A stretch of DNA of 64,000 nucleotides, from assembly GCA_963803735.1 (NCBI GenBank), contig CAWDNV010000001.1, positions 1-64,000 on the forward strand, read 5' to 3'. This stretch comes from Palsa-189 sp963803735 (GTDB lineage: Bacteria; Acidobacteriota; Terriglobia; Acidiferrales; UBA7541). Below, in pieces: positions 26,338 through 36,192 of the stretch (within the stretch, counting starts at the first letter, position 1; each line of letters begins with the position of its first letter). The position numbers and the translations under genes were made by a program. The notes under the pieces are model-generated. The model was not told the origin of the DNA. It made no database searches and worked only from the letters and a program-made list of their open reading frames with translations.

Positions 26338-27519
26338 CTAACTCGTTACAGAGGCTTCGGGTTTAGCCAGAGAGATTTTCTGCTGGCCGCAGATTCGGTT
26401 TCCAACATTTCGATACAAAGCCTGATATCGCTGCGCGAACTGCGTCACGCTGAAATGTGTGACGACTCGCTCCCGAGCCGCAGTACCCAACATGTGCCGT
26501 GTTTCTGCGCCTGCGTCGATCAATTCGCGCCAAGCCGATGCCATCAAGGCTGAGTCCCGCGCCGGCACGATTCTGCCGGTGTCGCCAACGATGGCAGGAG
26601 AATCACCCACATCCGTTACTACGCAGGGAATGCCGCAGGCCATGGCTTCGCCGACCGCCAGCGGAAAAGCTTCGCTCAAAGAGGAATTCGCGGCGATATC
26701 CAGTGCGGCGTAAAAGGCCGCCATGTCGCGCTGCAGCCCTATAAGGTGACAGTGACCTTGCAAGCCATCAGCAACCTCCGCAGCTAGTTTGGTGTTGTCG
26801 GGCTCCAAGCCCTCGCCGCAGAGAACGAAGTGGACCTCCGGAAGCTCGGCACGGAGCAGACGGGCAGCCGCGAAGAAATTCTTATGATCTTTATGGCGAT
26901 GCAGTCGCCCCGCCATGCCTATCAGCAAAGAGTCCGGCGGTATGCCCAGTCGAGAGCGTAAGGCTTCCCGCGCCTCTGGGTTCGGCCGAAAGATTTCGCT
27001 GTCAATGCCGTTATGAATTACCTCCATCTTTTCGGCGTCATACCCCAATTGGATATGGGCTAACTCAGAGGAGTTGGCACAGCAAATGATGCGAGCAGGC
27101 AATTGTTTGGAGAACCACGCGCACGCGCGCACCGTCCAGACGGTAAAGCGCTTCGTATCGCTGGAATCGATTTTGGAGTGATGAATTCCCCAAATTACTG
27201 GAATTCCTCCGGCAGCCTGCGCTGCCAGTCCCCCGAGCAGATTGGAGTGATACATCCAGGTATGCACGATATGCGGACGCGAACGCCGAAGTATCTTGGC
27301 AATGCGGCGAATAGCCAGGGGGTTTGGAACGCTCCGCATCATGCTCAAGGCGCGAACGGGAACGCCTAGAGATTCGATTTTCGGGGCAGTTGCACCTCGG
27401 TCAGTGAGCGATATAACTTCGCTCTGATACTCGTCTCGATCCAAGGCAGCCAGCAAATGATAGAGGGCGGTCTCTGCGCCGGCCGCAGCGAGACCCGTGA
27501 TGATGTGTGTGATTTTCAT
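26338..27519 (-). CDS. GT4-family glycosyltransferase
   Basis: A 393-residue GT-B enzyme. The N-terminal glycine-rich loop is HIITGLAAAGAETALYHLL, and the acceptor half contains HIVHTWMYHSNLLGGLAAQAAG. In the donor half, GMAGRLHRHKDHKNFF and SLSEAFPLAVGEAMACGIPCV mark the nucleotide-sugar site. Its ATG overlaps the stop of the deacetylase gene (27516-27519, ATGA), so the two are translationally coupled. It differs clearly from the other two GT4 genes of the operon and presumably adds a different sugar of the repeat unit. Confidence 0.87.
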   Translation of the reverse strand: MKITHIITGLAAAGAETALYHLLAALDRDEYQSEVISLTDRGATAPKIESLGVPVRALSMMRSVPNPLAIRRIAKILRRSRPHIVHTWMYHSNLLGGLAAQAAGGIPVIWGIHHSKIDSSDTKRFTVWTVRACAWFSKQLPARIICCANSSELAHIQLGYDAEKMEVIHNGIDSEIFRPNPEAREALRSRLGIPPDSLLIGMAGRLHRHKDHKNFFAAARLLRAELPEVHFVLCGEGLEPDNTKLAAEVADGLQGHCHLIGLQRDMAAFYAALDIAANSSLSEAFPLAVGEAMACGIPCVVTDVGDSPAIVGDTGRIVPARDSALMASAWRELIDAGAETRHMLGTAARERVVTHFSVTQFAQRYQALYRNVGNRICGQQKISLAKPEASVTS

Positions 27520-28596
27520 GCGGGCACCGATTCCTTGTGAGCTGTAGGCCGAAGGGTATTTTCGTGTTCGACCGTAGGGGGCCGAAATCCTTCGCGCACC
27601 ATGCGCGCGACGGCGTCCATGGAAAGGGAACGCATGCCGTAATGCTCCCGGGCAAATGCGAACTCTTGAAGAATTCTTTCCAGAACCCCGAGGTTCTGTT
27701 CCAAGTTGACGCCAAAATTATGCGGATGAAACCAGATATGAAAGATGGCGTCTTCCAGCGCCGCCAGTCGGACTTGATCTGTCATTCGCTTCAGTCGCTT
27801 TTCCTCCAGCCCCTTCAAGCCTGGCCGGTAAGGCCATAGGAAACGGCTGGCGCGGACATTGCATAATCCGCTTGGCTCGAGAATTTCGTTCCAACGGGCA
27901 ATCCGGTTCCCGGATATATCGATATACGTATCCGCCACGCGTGCCACGCGCAAACCAAGCGTCCTCTCCCGACGCGTAATTCCGCGATGCATCCACCCCT
28001 GCTCGGAGCCTCGGTAGCAGGTAATTCCTGCTTCGAGGACAGCCTGCGTGTAGTCCGGATTTACCTGATTGCGGGGAAAAATGATCGAGCGAAATTGAAT
28101 TCCTCGCTCCGCCGCGATGGCTATAGCACTGTTGAGATCGGCCCTGAAACTTTCGACTGTTTGCCCAGGTTCCCGGCAGTAATGATGCGAAAAGGTATGC
28201 GTGGCGATTTCTTGTTGCGGGCAGCGCTGTATTTGGTCGATGAGGCTCGGAGCGAAATGCAGCGGATCGTCGTCTTCGCCGTTTCCGATCGGCTCCGCAT
28301 ATGCGTCTAGAGACTGATCGTGATAGCGGGGACGCAGTGCAGGTTCGAATTTGCGCCGTTCTTCTCTTGACCTGGCAAAAAGGAACCCGACGATCGCCCA
28401 AGTGGCGGAAATGGCATAGCGTTCGAACAGTTCGAGCAGGCGAGGGATAGCTTTCCGGGCGCCAAGCAGGTTCGTGGCGGTAGGGGCCATTGAGTGGCTC
28501 ATGGTCGCGAACGCCCCAGTGGAGCTCAAAATCGAGAGAAATTACGAAGGCTCCATAGCCCGGGCCTGCCGACCTCGAGTTAGCTGAAAATTCCAT
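27516..28596 (-). pseudogene. Polysaccharide deacetylase (NodB-like), apparent frameshift
   Basis: Two minus-strand frames together make one CE4-type deacetylase of about 360 residues. The first, from ATG 28596, encodes YGAFVISLDFELHWGVRDHE, the metal/catalytic Asp region. The second continues with NLLGARKAIPRLLELFERYA, then ATHTFSHHYC (the H-x3-H metal site) and a complete C-terminus. The junction lies near 28476-28480, where GCCAC seems to have one base too many between GPYR and NLLGA. Either the gene is broken or the base call is wrong. An active product would remove N-acetyl groups from the exopolysaccharide. It is coupled to the downstream GT4 gene. Confidence 0.82.
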
Positions 28597-28644
28597 CTGG
28601 ATTGTCGTTCGTCCTTGGGAGATTCGTTCGAAAACTGTGAGTAA

Positions 28645-29469
28645 TTAGTATTCGTCGTCTATGCCAATCGGTTGGGAGGCTACAGCGCGCAACTCCGGCA
28701 GTTCGGTCCGTGTGCGCCGCAAGTTTTCGCGTAGTGGCCGGCCAATACGCAGTCCAAAATCCAGCAGCCTGTTGGCGCCGAGGTCCAGCCAATTGCGGCG
28801 GCGCCCACGATAGGATTTCACCACGTCAGACACAGCGGTGAAGTGGCGACGGTATTTGCGCAGATCCTGCCGGAACCGATCCGTTTCGGCGTCTGTCCAG
28901 GGATTGAAATGACAGCAAATAGTCCACACACCGAAGGGCAGCTTGCGGAATTTGCCAAACTGTTGCGGAATCCAGGTGACGCCCTCCGCATCCTTGTAGG
29001 GATAGATAGCATATCCGTCGCTGATAATTCGCACGCCTAGCTCAGAAAGAATGGCCACAGTCGTATTATCGAAAGAATGTGCAGGAGCTACCCACACTTC
29101 CGGTGAGACTCGTTGTTCACGGAAGATGCGGACGGCATTGCGCAACTTGATCTGCTGAATTTCGTACGGCAGGCCCGCAAATTCGCTACGTGGGATTCGG
29201 CCGTACATACCCGTCAGGTTTGTGAGGTAGCGGTGTTGATAGCCGTGAAGACCGATCGTCCAACCGCGTTCTTGCCATGAGCGCACGCTGTTCCAGAAAT
29301 CATCGACGCCAGGAGCGCTGACCATTAACTCTCTGTCGCGATTGTCCGGGATCACGGCCATGAGCGGCTTAATGTTCAATTCATATAAGTCGCGCTCCAG
29401 AAGGCGCCAGATCCGCCAATTCATCGTCGGGCAAATATCATCGAATCGCAGAATGAATCGTGTTCGCAT
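28645..29469 (-). CDS. DUF2334-type polysaccharide deacetylase-like protein
   Basis: A 274-residue protein with a NodB-like barrel: RFILRFDDICPTMNW supplies the Asp-Asp at the first strand, GWTIGLHGYQHRYLT the His-containing metal segment and VWVAPAHSFDNTTVAIL a later strand. This is the pattern of DUF2334 proteins, distant relatives of polysaccharide deacetylases. ATG 29469 has a GAGAG about 7 bases upstream; a GTG two codons earlier is the alternative. It has no signal peptide, so cytoplasmic action is likely unless it is exported otherwise. It lies between galE and the NodB-like gene in the exopolysaccharide operon. Confidence 0.75.
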   Translation of the reverse strand: MRTRFILRFDDICPTMNWRIWRLLERDLYELNIKPLMAVIPDNRDRELMVSAPGVDDFWNSVRSWQERGWTIGLHGYQHRYLTNLTGMYGRIPRSEFAGLPYEIQQIKLRNAVRIFREQRVSPEVWVAPAHSFDNTTVAILSELGVRIISDGYAIYPYKDAEGVTWIPQQFGKFRKLPFGVWTICCHFNPWTDAETDRFRQDLRKYRRHFTAVSDVVKSYRGRRRNWLDLGANRLLDFGLRIGRPLRENLRRTRTELPELRAVASQPIGIDDEY

Positions 29470-29574
29470 AGGCACTCTCGTCAGAACCGGGGCTGGAAAT
29501 GGGCCGGAGTCACTCGAACAAGCAAAGGAACAATTATTTGAAAGGCGGCACGGTTGCGTGTTTCTTGTGTATCG

Positions 29575-30588
29575 TTACGACGAAACTTTGGATGTTGATG
29601 TCTGCAGGTCCGCTCGGCTTGAGGCGCCAGAATGCCAACGCCAAGCGCTTTCTATGATGGTCTCCAATGATGAGTAGTAAGGTTCCCATTGAAGCAATTC
29701 GCGCGCGAGCTTCGGACTCGCGACCAAAACTGGCGGATCGCCGGGGCGGCGAGGAGCCTCGACGCTTGGGACCGTTTGCCCGCTCACGGTTTGCACCATT
29801 GCGACGACTTCCCGTACGGATGCGCCTTTGCCAGTTCCAAGATTGAAGGCGCGGCTTGCCCCTCCACGGTTGAGATATTGCAACGCACAAATGTGTGCAG
29901 AGGCTAGGTCGGCAACGTGAATATAGTCGCGAACTGCTGTGCCGTCCGGTGTGGGGTAATCCGTTCCAAAAATTTGCAGGCGTTCACGCTGCTTCAAAGC
30001 TGCGCCAATCGCCAGAGGAATTAAATGAGTTTCCTGCTCGTGCTCTTCGCCCAGTTCGCCTTCCAGGTCGGCGCCGGCGGCGTTGAAATAACGCAGAGCC
30101 ACCCAGCGAATCTGTCGAGCCTGGCCCATCCAATCGAGAATTCGTTCGATGGCCAGCTTCGATTCGCCGTAAGGATTAATCGGTTTCTGCGGCTCATCTT
30201 CTGTTATCGGTACGGTTTGTGGTAAACCGTAGGTCGCGCAGGTGGACGAGAACACAATGTCTTTGACACCGCTATCCAGCATAGCTTGAAGCAGGCTCAT
30301 GGTTGAGCCGACGTTATTTTGGAAATAGGCAAGTGGCCGAGTTACCGATTCGCCCAACAGGGCGCTCCCTGCAAAGTGGACCACCGAGTCGATCTTGTGT
30401 TCGTTTAGAACATTGCGAATCGCGGCCGTATCCGCAAGATTTGCCCGTACGAGCGTTCCCCACCTGACATTGTGGGCATGGCCTGTTGAGAGGTCGTCAA
30501 CAACAATAGGGCGGTAATGATTGCGCGCCAGGGCTTTCGCGGTCTCGCTTCCGATGTATCCAGCGCCGCCCGTAACTAGAACATTCAT
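29575..30588 (-). CDS. galE: UDP-glucose 4-epimerase
   Basis: A 337-residue extended SDR. ATG 30588 was chosen because it begins with MNVLVTGGAGYIGSE, the NAD-binding motif at residues 7-13. A longer frame upstream would add 41 unrelated residues. Catalytic residues are visible: the Ser/Thr of SSTCATYG near 114-121 and YGESK (Tyr140, Lys144). NPYGESKLAIERIL and LRYFNAAGA are typical of GalE, which interconverts UDP-glucose and UDP-galactose (or the HexNAc forms) as precursors for the polysaccharide. It starts 8 bases after the GT4 gene stop, within one operon. It is soluble, unlike the second epimerase at 22.6 kb. Confidence 0.92.
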   Translation of the reverse strand: MNVLVTGGAGYIGSETAKALARNHYRPIVVDDLSTGHAHNVRWGTLVRANLADTAAIRNVLNEHKIDSVVHFAGSALLGESVTRPLAYFQNNVGSTMSLLQAMLDSGVKDIVFSSTCATYGLPQTVPITEDEPQKPINPYGESKLAIERILDWMGQARQIRWVALRYFNAAGADLEGELGEEHEQETHLIPLAIGAALKQRERLQIFGTDYPTPDGTAVRDYIHVADLASAHICALQYLNRGGASRAFNLGTGKGASVREVVAMVQTVSGQTVPSVEAPRRPGDPPVLVASPKLARELLQWEPYYSSLETIIESAWRWHSGASSRADLQTSTSKVSS

Positions 30589-30595
30589 TGAATTC

Positions 30596-31762
30596 TCACG
30601 CTCGCGTGGTGGTAGATTTGGGACCGAAGTGAAAAGGGCCCCAGGTTCGGGAAGGAGCCGATAGTTCCTCGTAGAGCTCTTCGTAGGCTCTGACCATTGC
30701 GGACACGTCAAACTTCGCCTTTGCTCTCAAGGCGGCGGCACGGCCCATCGTTCGACGCAAATCACTATCCTTCAATAAGGTCACCATCGCTTCAGAAAGC
30801 CCGTCGGCATTGCCCGGCCGCACGATAAAGCCTTCCTTGCCGTTTTGCAATAACTCCGGCACACCACCCACCGCAGTGCTTACTATGGGCAGTCCGGCTG
30901 CCATTGCTTCGATAACGGAGAGGGGATTACCCTCATAGTCCGAGCTTAGAACGAAAATATCCGCGGCGCCTAGGACGTCGGGGATATCTGTTCGCAGTCC
31001 CAGGAAATGCACACGGTTGGTAAGACCTAATTGATTTACGCGCATTTGCAACTGTGCTCGCAGCACACCCTGTCCGGCAAGTACCAGACGGGCTCTCGGA
31101 TCCGAAGCAGGCCCTTTGGCAAATGCACGGACGAGTAAGTCGTGATTTTTTTGCGGCGCGAATCGTGCGACACAGACGAGAAGAACGTCTTCGTTCGAAA
31201 ACCCTTGCTTGGCGCGCCATGCTGCGCGAGGAGTCTGTGGCGATGCGTACAAATTCGTCGGAATGCAGTTCCAAACCACGCGAGAATTGCCGATTCCGTA
31301 CACGCGTTCCAGGCTGGCCGCAACTTCCCGTGCTACAGCCACAGGGATCACGCCTCGCCGGTAAGCAAGGCTTTGCAGCCAGCGCGCCCGCGGCTCGATT
31401 TCGCATTCTGCGATGTTGTTCACCGTATGTACCATCAGGCGCGGCTTGAAATACACCAGAGATGGGAAGGCATATCGCATTACGTGGACGTGGGTATGGG
31501 CGATGTCCGGCCGGAACTCTTTGAACACGCGATGCAAACGATAATAGGTTCGCCAATCGAATCCCGGTCCCTTGCCTAGAAACCAGGTCTTTATACCGGC
31601 TTGATCGAGCTGTTGTTCCAGATCTGAGCCGTAGCGACCGCTGAAGGCGACCACCGCGGGTTCAAATCGCTGGCGGTTCAATCCAAGAACAATGTGAACC
31701 GCCATTCGCTCGGCGCCGCCGGCGCCCAAATTTGCCAAGACGTGAAGAACCCTATGTTTCAT
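30596..31762 (-). CDS. GT4-family glycosyltransferase
   Basis: A 388-residue GT-B glycosyltransferase. ATG 31762 has AAGGA at 6-7 bases and opens with HRVLHVLANLGAGGAERMAV, the usual N-terminal loop. The donor half shows CVARFAPQKNHDLLVRAF, LGAADIFVLSSDYEGNPLSVIEAMAAGLPIV and TAVGGVPELL, all strong GT4 motifs. It is the first transferase gene after the wzc-like kinase gene, with 180 bases between them, and is followed closely by galE. A role as a galactosyltransferase would fit the galE coupling, but that is inference. Confidence 0.88.
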   Translation of the reverse strand: MKHRVLHVLANLGAGGAERMAVHIVLGLNRQRFEPAVVAFSGRYGSDLEQQLDQAGIKTWFLGKGPGFDWRTYYRLHRVFKEFRPDIAHTHVHVMRYAFPSLVYFKPRLMVHTVNNIAECEIEPRARWLQSLAYRRGVIPVAVAREVAASLERVYGIGNSRVVWNCIPTNLYASPQTPRAAWRAKQGFSNEDVLLVCVARFAPQKNHDLLVRAFAKGPASDPRARLVLAGQGVLRAQLQMRVNQLGLTNRVHFLGLRTDIPDVLGAADIFVLSSDYEGNPLSVIEAMAAGLPIVSTAVGGVPELLQNGKEGFIVRPGNADGLSEAMVTLLKDSDLRRTMGRAAALRAKAKFDVSAMVRAYEELYEELSAPSRTWGPFHFGPKSTTTRA

Positions 31763-31942
31763 GACCATCCTTGAGAACTCGAAACCTCAGCCGGCAAAGC
31801 CGCCTGCGCATACGCTTCTTGATGCTGGTATATCCGATCGATTAATTCAGAAAATGGACAGGTCATCTTTTGGCTGCGGCTTGCCCAGCGCGTCCGAACC
31901 AACCTCGCGATCGGATCGGACGCGCCGGCGATGGTTTTGTCT

Positions 31943-34237
31943 CTAGACTGCGTTGTACTTATAGGCGTCGTTGTACGCGTAAGCGTATGGCGAACGGAAG
32001 TTCTTCAAGTCCCAACTGTTGAGAATCGTTCCCAATACAGAAGTGCCGTCTTCGTCGAAACGCTGACGAGCCAGCATGGCGGCGTCGCGCTTGGTTTGGC
32101 CGGAGCGCAGAACCAGAATCACTCCGTCGGAATGGCGGCCGAGTACGCGAGCATCTGCGAAATGCAGCATCGGCGGAGCGTCGATCAACACCAGGTCAAA
32201 CTCCTTCGCCACGCGCTGCAGGAACTCGGTCAACCGCGGAGAGTAGAGCAGACTCGTGAGTCCGTCGGTCGTCGGTCCACTCGGCACCAAAAAGAGGCCC
32301 GGAATCTTGGTTTGGCGCACCAACTGGTTTACCGGAATGTCTTCCAATGGTGTGGTTATCCTCAAGATATCGGTGAGTCCGAAGCTATTCGGGATCTCAA
32401 AGAGGCGATGCAGGCGCGGACGTCGCAAATCCGCATCGATGAGCAGGACGCGGCGGCCGATTTCGGCTGTGGCCATGCCCAGGTTGCTGGTGACCGTCGT
32501 CTTGCCGGCTCCAGCATCGGGGCTCGTGAGCACAAGAACCCGCGGGCCTTCTCCATGCAACGTGGGCAAAAGAATGGAGGTCAGCGTCGCGCGGTAGGCT
32601 TCCGCCAAAGTGGCATGTTCCTTGGACGCGCCATTTTGCTCGCTGCCTTTGAGCTGGAGCGGCACTCTAGTCGATGCCGGGAGCCATGCAAAGCGGCGCG
32701 AGGCCAATCTTGCCGCCGGAATGACACCTAGTTCGGGAGTCCTCAGATATGCCTGTGAAAGGCCGGGAGATTCGATATTCTGGTTAAACCGGTCGCGCAT
32801 GAGCACAAATCCCACGCCGACAAACAGGCCGGTTACGAGGCCCAACGCCGTATTCATTGGGAAGTTGGGACGGTACGGGAGCACCGGCGGTTTTGCTTGA
32901 TCGACCACCACAACGTTGCTCGAGCGCATGGCCGCGGCCAAGCCAGCTTGCTTGATCCTTAGCAGCAGTGCGTCGTAAAGCTCGCGGTTGGTATCGACCT
33001 CATGCTGGAGGTTTTGGTACTGAATCGTTTTACCTGCCATGTCGGACACGGTCTTGGCCTGGTCCGTGTAGGCGGTGGCCAGCATGTCTTCCCGTCTCTT
33101 TGCGGATTGAAAGTCCTCCTGGTTATGCCGCAGGATGCCGGCACGCTCAGCGTCGATCGATTTCTGCAAATCGGCGATTTGCGCCTGTACCTGAAGCACT
33201 TTGTAGTGCTCCGGGGTATAGGTCGCGGAAAGATTGGCGAGTTGGCTCTTCAGGTCCCCCATTTTTGCGAGATAGTTTTGCAGCGTTGGATTATTGAGGG
33301 TCGGCGAGAGCGACTCGACAGGCATATTTTTGATCGTCTCGTAGTCCGCTTCCTTTTGAGTCCGATCCGCCTGTGCGCGGGAAAGCTCATCCTGGATTTG
33401 CTTCAGCTTATCTTCGGAGATATTATGTCCTGCCACATCCTGCTTATCGGAGCTGAGCATGATACCCGTGGACCGCGCGAATTCCTGGAGCTTCGCTTCT
33501 GAACCGTCCAGGCTCTTCTGCAGCTCTTTCAAATGGCCAGTCAGCCACTCGGCTGTATTCTGCGTGGAGTTCCAGCGGATCTCGCGACTCTCGTCGATGA
33601 ACGTCTGCACGAGCGTGTTTGCCACGTCCGAAGCAAGCTTGGGATCGGGCGAGTCGTAATAGATTTCTGCCGTTCGCGATTCTCCCCACGCCTGCACGGT
33701 CAGGTTTTTCTGAATGCCATCCACCGCTTGCTCTCGCTGGAGAGCAGGATTTGGTTCTGCTGCGTTGCGATGAATCCATCCCGACCAGAAATGCTTATGC
33801 GGAGCGGTGCGCTCCATCAGATTGAGCTTGTCGATTACGAGCTCAATCATCTCGCGGCTCTGCAGAATCTTGACCTGTGACTGGAAATAGGATTCCGCTG
33901 ACGGAATCTGTGCCGTGGGGTCGGAGTCCTTTAGGTTCTGAAAGTTTTCGTTCAGATCCTCGACCTCGAGGCTCGTATGAGCGCGGTACATAGGCGTCTG
34001 GAGAAAACTCAGAATGAGCCCGCCTATGGCCCCCATGGCCACAAATGCGAGAATCACAAACTTGTAGCGCCGGATCCCTTCCCAGTAATGCAGCAGGCTG
34101 AAGCTCGGATTCTCGTCTATTACCTCGGCCGGATGCCACTTCGCCGGGGTATAACTCGAAGGCACAAGTTGGCCTCCGACGGGCAGCAACGGCACAGCTC
34201 TTGGGCTGTTATTTGCATCGGATGAATTCATGCGCAT
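31943..34237 (-). CDS. Wzc-like polysaccharide co-polymerase / tyrosine autokinase
   Basis: A 764-residue inner-membrane protein controlling length and export of the polysaccharide. It contains a Wzz domain with a first helix near residue 55-75 (FVILAFVAMGAIGGLILSF), a long periplasmic coiled coil (about 90-440) and a second helix near 460 (ALGLVTGLFVGVGFVLM). A cytoplasmic BY-kinase follows: Walker A SPDAGAGKTT (about 570-580), Walker A' LLIDADLRRP, Walker B LVLIDAPP. The C-terminus is a tyrosine cluster, SPYAYAYNDAYKYNAV with five tyrosines, the autophosphorylation tail. Anchor and kinase are in one chain, as in proteobacterial Wzc. It sits directly downstream of the Wza-like gene. Confidence 0.93.
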   Translation of the reverse strand: MRMNSSDANNSPRAVPLLPVGGQLVPSSYTPAKWHPAEVIDENPSFSLLHYWEGIRRYKFVILAFVAMGAIGGLILSFLQTPMYRAHTSLEVEDLNENFQNLKDSDPTAQIPSAESYFQSQVKILQSREMIELVIDKLNLMERTAPHKHFWSGWIHRNAAEPNPALQREQAVDGIQKNLTVQAWGESRTAEIYYDSPDPKLASDVANTLVQTFIDESREIRWNSTQNTAEWLTGHLKELQKSLDGSEAKLQEFARSTGIMLSSDKQDVAGHNISEDKLKQIQDELSRAQADRTQKEADYETIKNMPVESLSPTLNNPTLQNYLAKMGDLKSQLANLSATYTPEHYKVLQVQAQIADLQKSIDAERAGILRHNQEDFQSAKRREDMLATAYTDQAKTVSDMAGKTIQYQNLQHEVDTNRELYDALLLRIKQAGLAAAMRSSNVVVVDQAKPPVLPYRPNFPMNTALGLVTGLFVGVGFVLMRDRFNQNIESPGLSQAYLRTPELGVIPAARLASRRFAWLPASTRVPLQLKGSEQNGASKEHATLAEAYRATLTSILLPTLHGEGPRVLVLTSPDAGAGKTTVTSNLGMATAEIGRRVLLIDADLRRPRLHRLFEIPNSFGLTDILRITTPLEDIPVNQLVRQTKIPGLFLVPSGPTTDGLTSLLYSPRLTEFLQRVAKEFDLVLIDAPPMLHFADARVLGRHSDGVILVLRSGQTKRDAAMLARQRFDEDGTSVLGTILNSWDLKNFRSPYAYAYNDAYKYNAV

Positions 34238-34286
34238 GTCCTCGATATCTTTGGATTTGTGGTCCTATTTGTTGCGATTCGCTGGA

Positions 34287-35356
34287 TTAGAAACGCCCCC
34301 ATACAGCCATCCCGGTCGCGGTTTGAATGACGGCCTCTACGGTTCTGACTCCGGCTTTCTTACTTAAGCTGCCCGGCACAAACAGGATGTCGCCTCCATC
34401 GAGCGGCAAATCTTCGGCCTTACCGGCCAGAATCATTTTCACGTTTACTGGGGTCTCGCTACGCAGGCTTTCGTCTTCAGCGTGATGAATGATGCGGGAA
34501 TGCTTGGAATCGGAAGTTCCGACGATGCCCTCGGCCATTGCCACGGCCTGTAGTACGGTTATGTTTTTGTGTTCGCCCAGCACAAATCCCCCCGGTTTGT
34601 GTACATCGCCCACGACGTAAACGGTTTCGGCAACGTGAACGGTGATGACGTCATTTGGCATGATCAGAATATTGAGCTGCGGATGCCTCCCCTGCAGTAA
34701 CTCCGAAATGCTGATTTCGGCAACGCTGTACTTACCTGAAGGATCGGTTTTGGCGTTCGGTAGCGGAATAATGCCCCATTGTAATTCGCGCGCAATGCTG
34801 AGCCTGTTTCCAGCATCAGTGCGGAATCCGCCCACCATCGAGATCACTTGCATCAGCGTTTTCTTGCCTTGCAGCTGTTGCGCGCCCGGCTGATTCACGG
34901 CCCCCACGACAGAAATGGGTTGGCTGTGAAATTCCGTCACGCTCGCGACGAGCTGGGGATTGCGAACATATTTAGAGGCCGTTCGATTCAGCTCGGTCTC
35001 AAAATCGGCGACAGTCATACCCCCCGCCTTGATCCTCCCGAGCATGGGCACACTGATGTACCCGTCAGGATCAACCGATAGGGCTTGTTCACGATTTCTT
35101 CCATTTCGAGGCCTTGGATCACGATCTGATCGTCCGGCCCCAGGAGATAGGTTGAGGGCGCTGTTGCCGGAGCCGCGTTCTGGTCCGTGGCTGGAGCCAT
35201 GTTCTGGCCCGTCGCTGGAGCAGTTTGCGAAACAGCAGGGGGTGGCCCAGCCGGAACGGGCTGCACCGGCGTAACTCTCTGCTGAGCACCCAAATGGATG
35301 GTGGCCAGCAGAAGAACGGAAAGAACTGTCATGCACACTGATTTTGCGTTTTGCAT
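34287..35356 (-). pseudogene. Wza-like polysaccharide export protein, apparent frameshift
   Basis: Two minus-strand frames combine into one outer-membrane export protein of about 356 residues. From ATG 35356 (ribosome site GGTGAGGAAAA) come a signal peptide (MQNAKSVCMTVLSVLLLATI), an Ala/Pro-rich linker with QNMAPATDQNAAPATAP and the start of the export domain, YLLGPDDQIVIQGLE. The other frame continues with VDPDGYISVPMLGRI, SLBB-like PISVVGAVNQPGAQQL and VYVVGDVHKPGGFVL. The switch is at 35075-35076, where a CGG-GTT reading seems to have lost one G. No lipobox cysteine is seen, unlike E. coli Wza. A true frameshift would abolish export, so a base-call error should be checked first. Confidence 0.83.
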
Positions 35357-35459
35357 TTTTCCTCACCATCAATTTTGTCTAGCTGGCTTGCTCCGGCTCT
35401 TCGAACCGGAACCGGCCGCTGTAATCGAGTGCCAACAACCCTGGAGATAAACCGAGCGT

Positions 35460-36127
35460 TCAAGCTGCGAGGATGGTGCTGGGGCCATCCATGGTGCTTA
35501 TCCAATCGGAATCCACTTGCACTGAGACAGATCTTTGCAGGAGCGTTGCATTTACATAAATCCGATGTTGATCGGCGATTTTGGCGACTACGCCCTTCAT
35601 CCCGCGTAGCGGCCCCCGCTCCAGGCGAACCTTCTGCCCGACAACGACGGAAGGCCACGGCATGCGCAGGAAGACCGGAGCGCACGACGGATTGAAGAGC
35701 CATCACTTCTTTGTCGTCCACCGGTTCCGGAGTCATTCCCTTACCGACCAGATAGAGAAAGCCCGGCGTCGTCAACAGCGGCAGGCGTTTGCTCAAATCT
35801 ATCCGGCAGAACAAATACCCAGGAAAGAGAGGAAGATCGAGGACCTTGATCCGATCGGACCATTGCCGCCTGGCGCGATATGTCGGTAAAAACTCCTCTA
35901 AGCCTTTGCCCCGGAGCATGGCCGATACGGGCTTTTCGTAATTTGATCTTCACTCGGACGGCGAACCAAGGCAGATGAGAGCTCGGCCCTATCGCTTCGC
36001 GATCGTATTCAGAACGTGCGATGTTGAGGTCTATGGACAAGCTACCGCCCTTTGAGTCCCAAATTTCCCTTTCCACAATATCCGCCACCTGAACGCCAAA
36101 AATTCCGTACTTTACGACTGCGGGCAT
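35460..36127 (-). pseudogene. NusG-like (UpxY/LoaP-type) antiterminator, two apparent frameshifts
   Basis: Three frame segments together read as a NusG paralogue: PWFAVRVKIK, then YEKPVSAMLRGKGLEEFLP with LPLFPGYLFCRID and the C-terminal VVVGQKVRLERGPLRGMKGV plus LLQRSVSVQVDSDWI (KOW domain). Shifts lie at about 35940-35941 (one extra T in AAATTA) and 35664-35667 (one extra base before MPWPS). Such specialised NusG proteins ride RNA polymerase and let it read through long polysaccharide operons. This is the second gene of the operon, exactly where one is expected. The start is uncertain; TTG 36040 is a candidate and ATG 36127 would add an unusual N-terminus. Confidence 0.8.
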
Positions 36128-36192
36128 GAAGCCCTTCTCAGGTGCAACTCGCCCCCGAGCGAGTTCCGTTTATTTAGCGCCCTCTAGAACAC

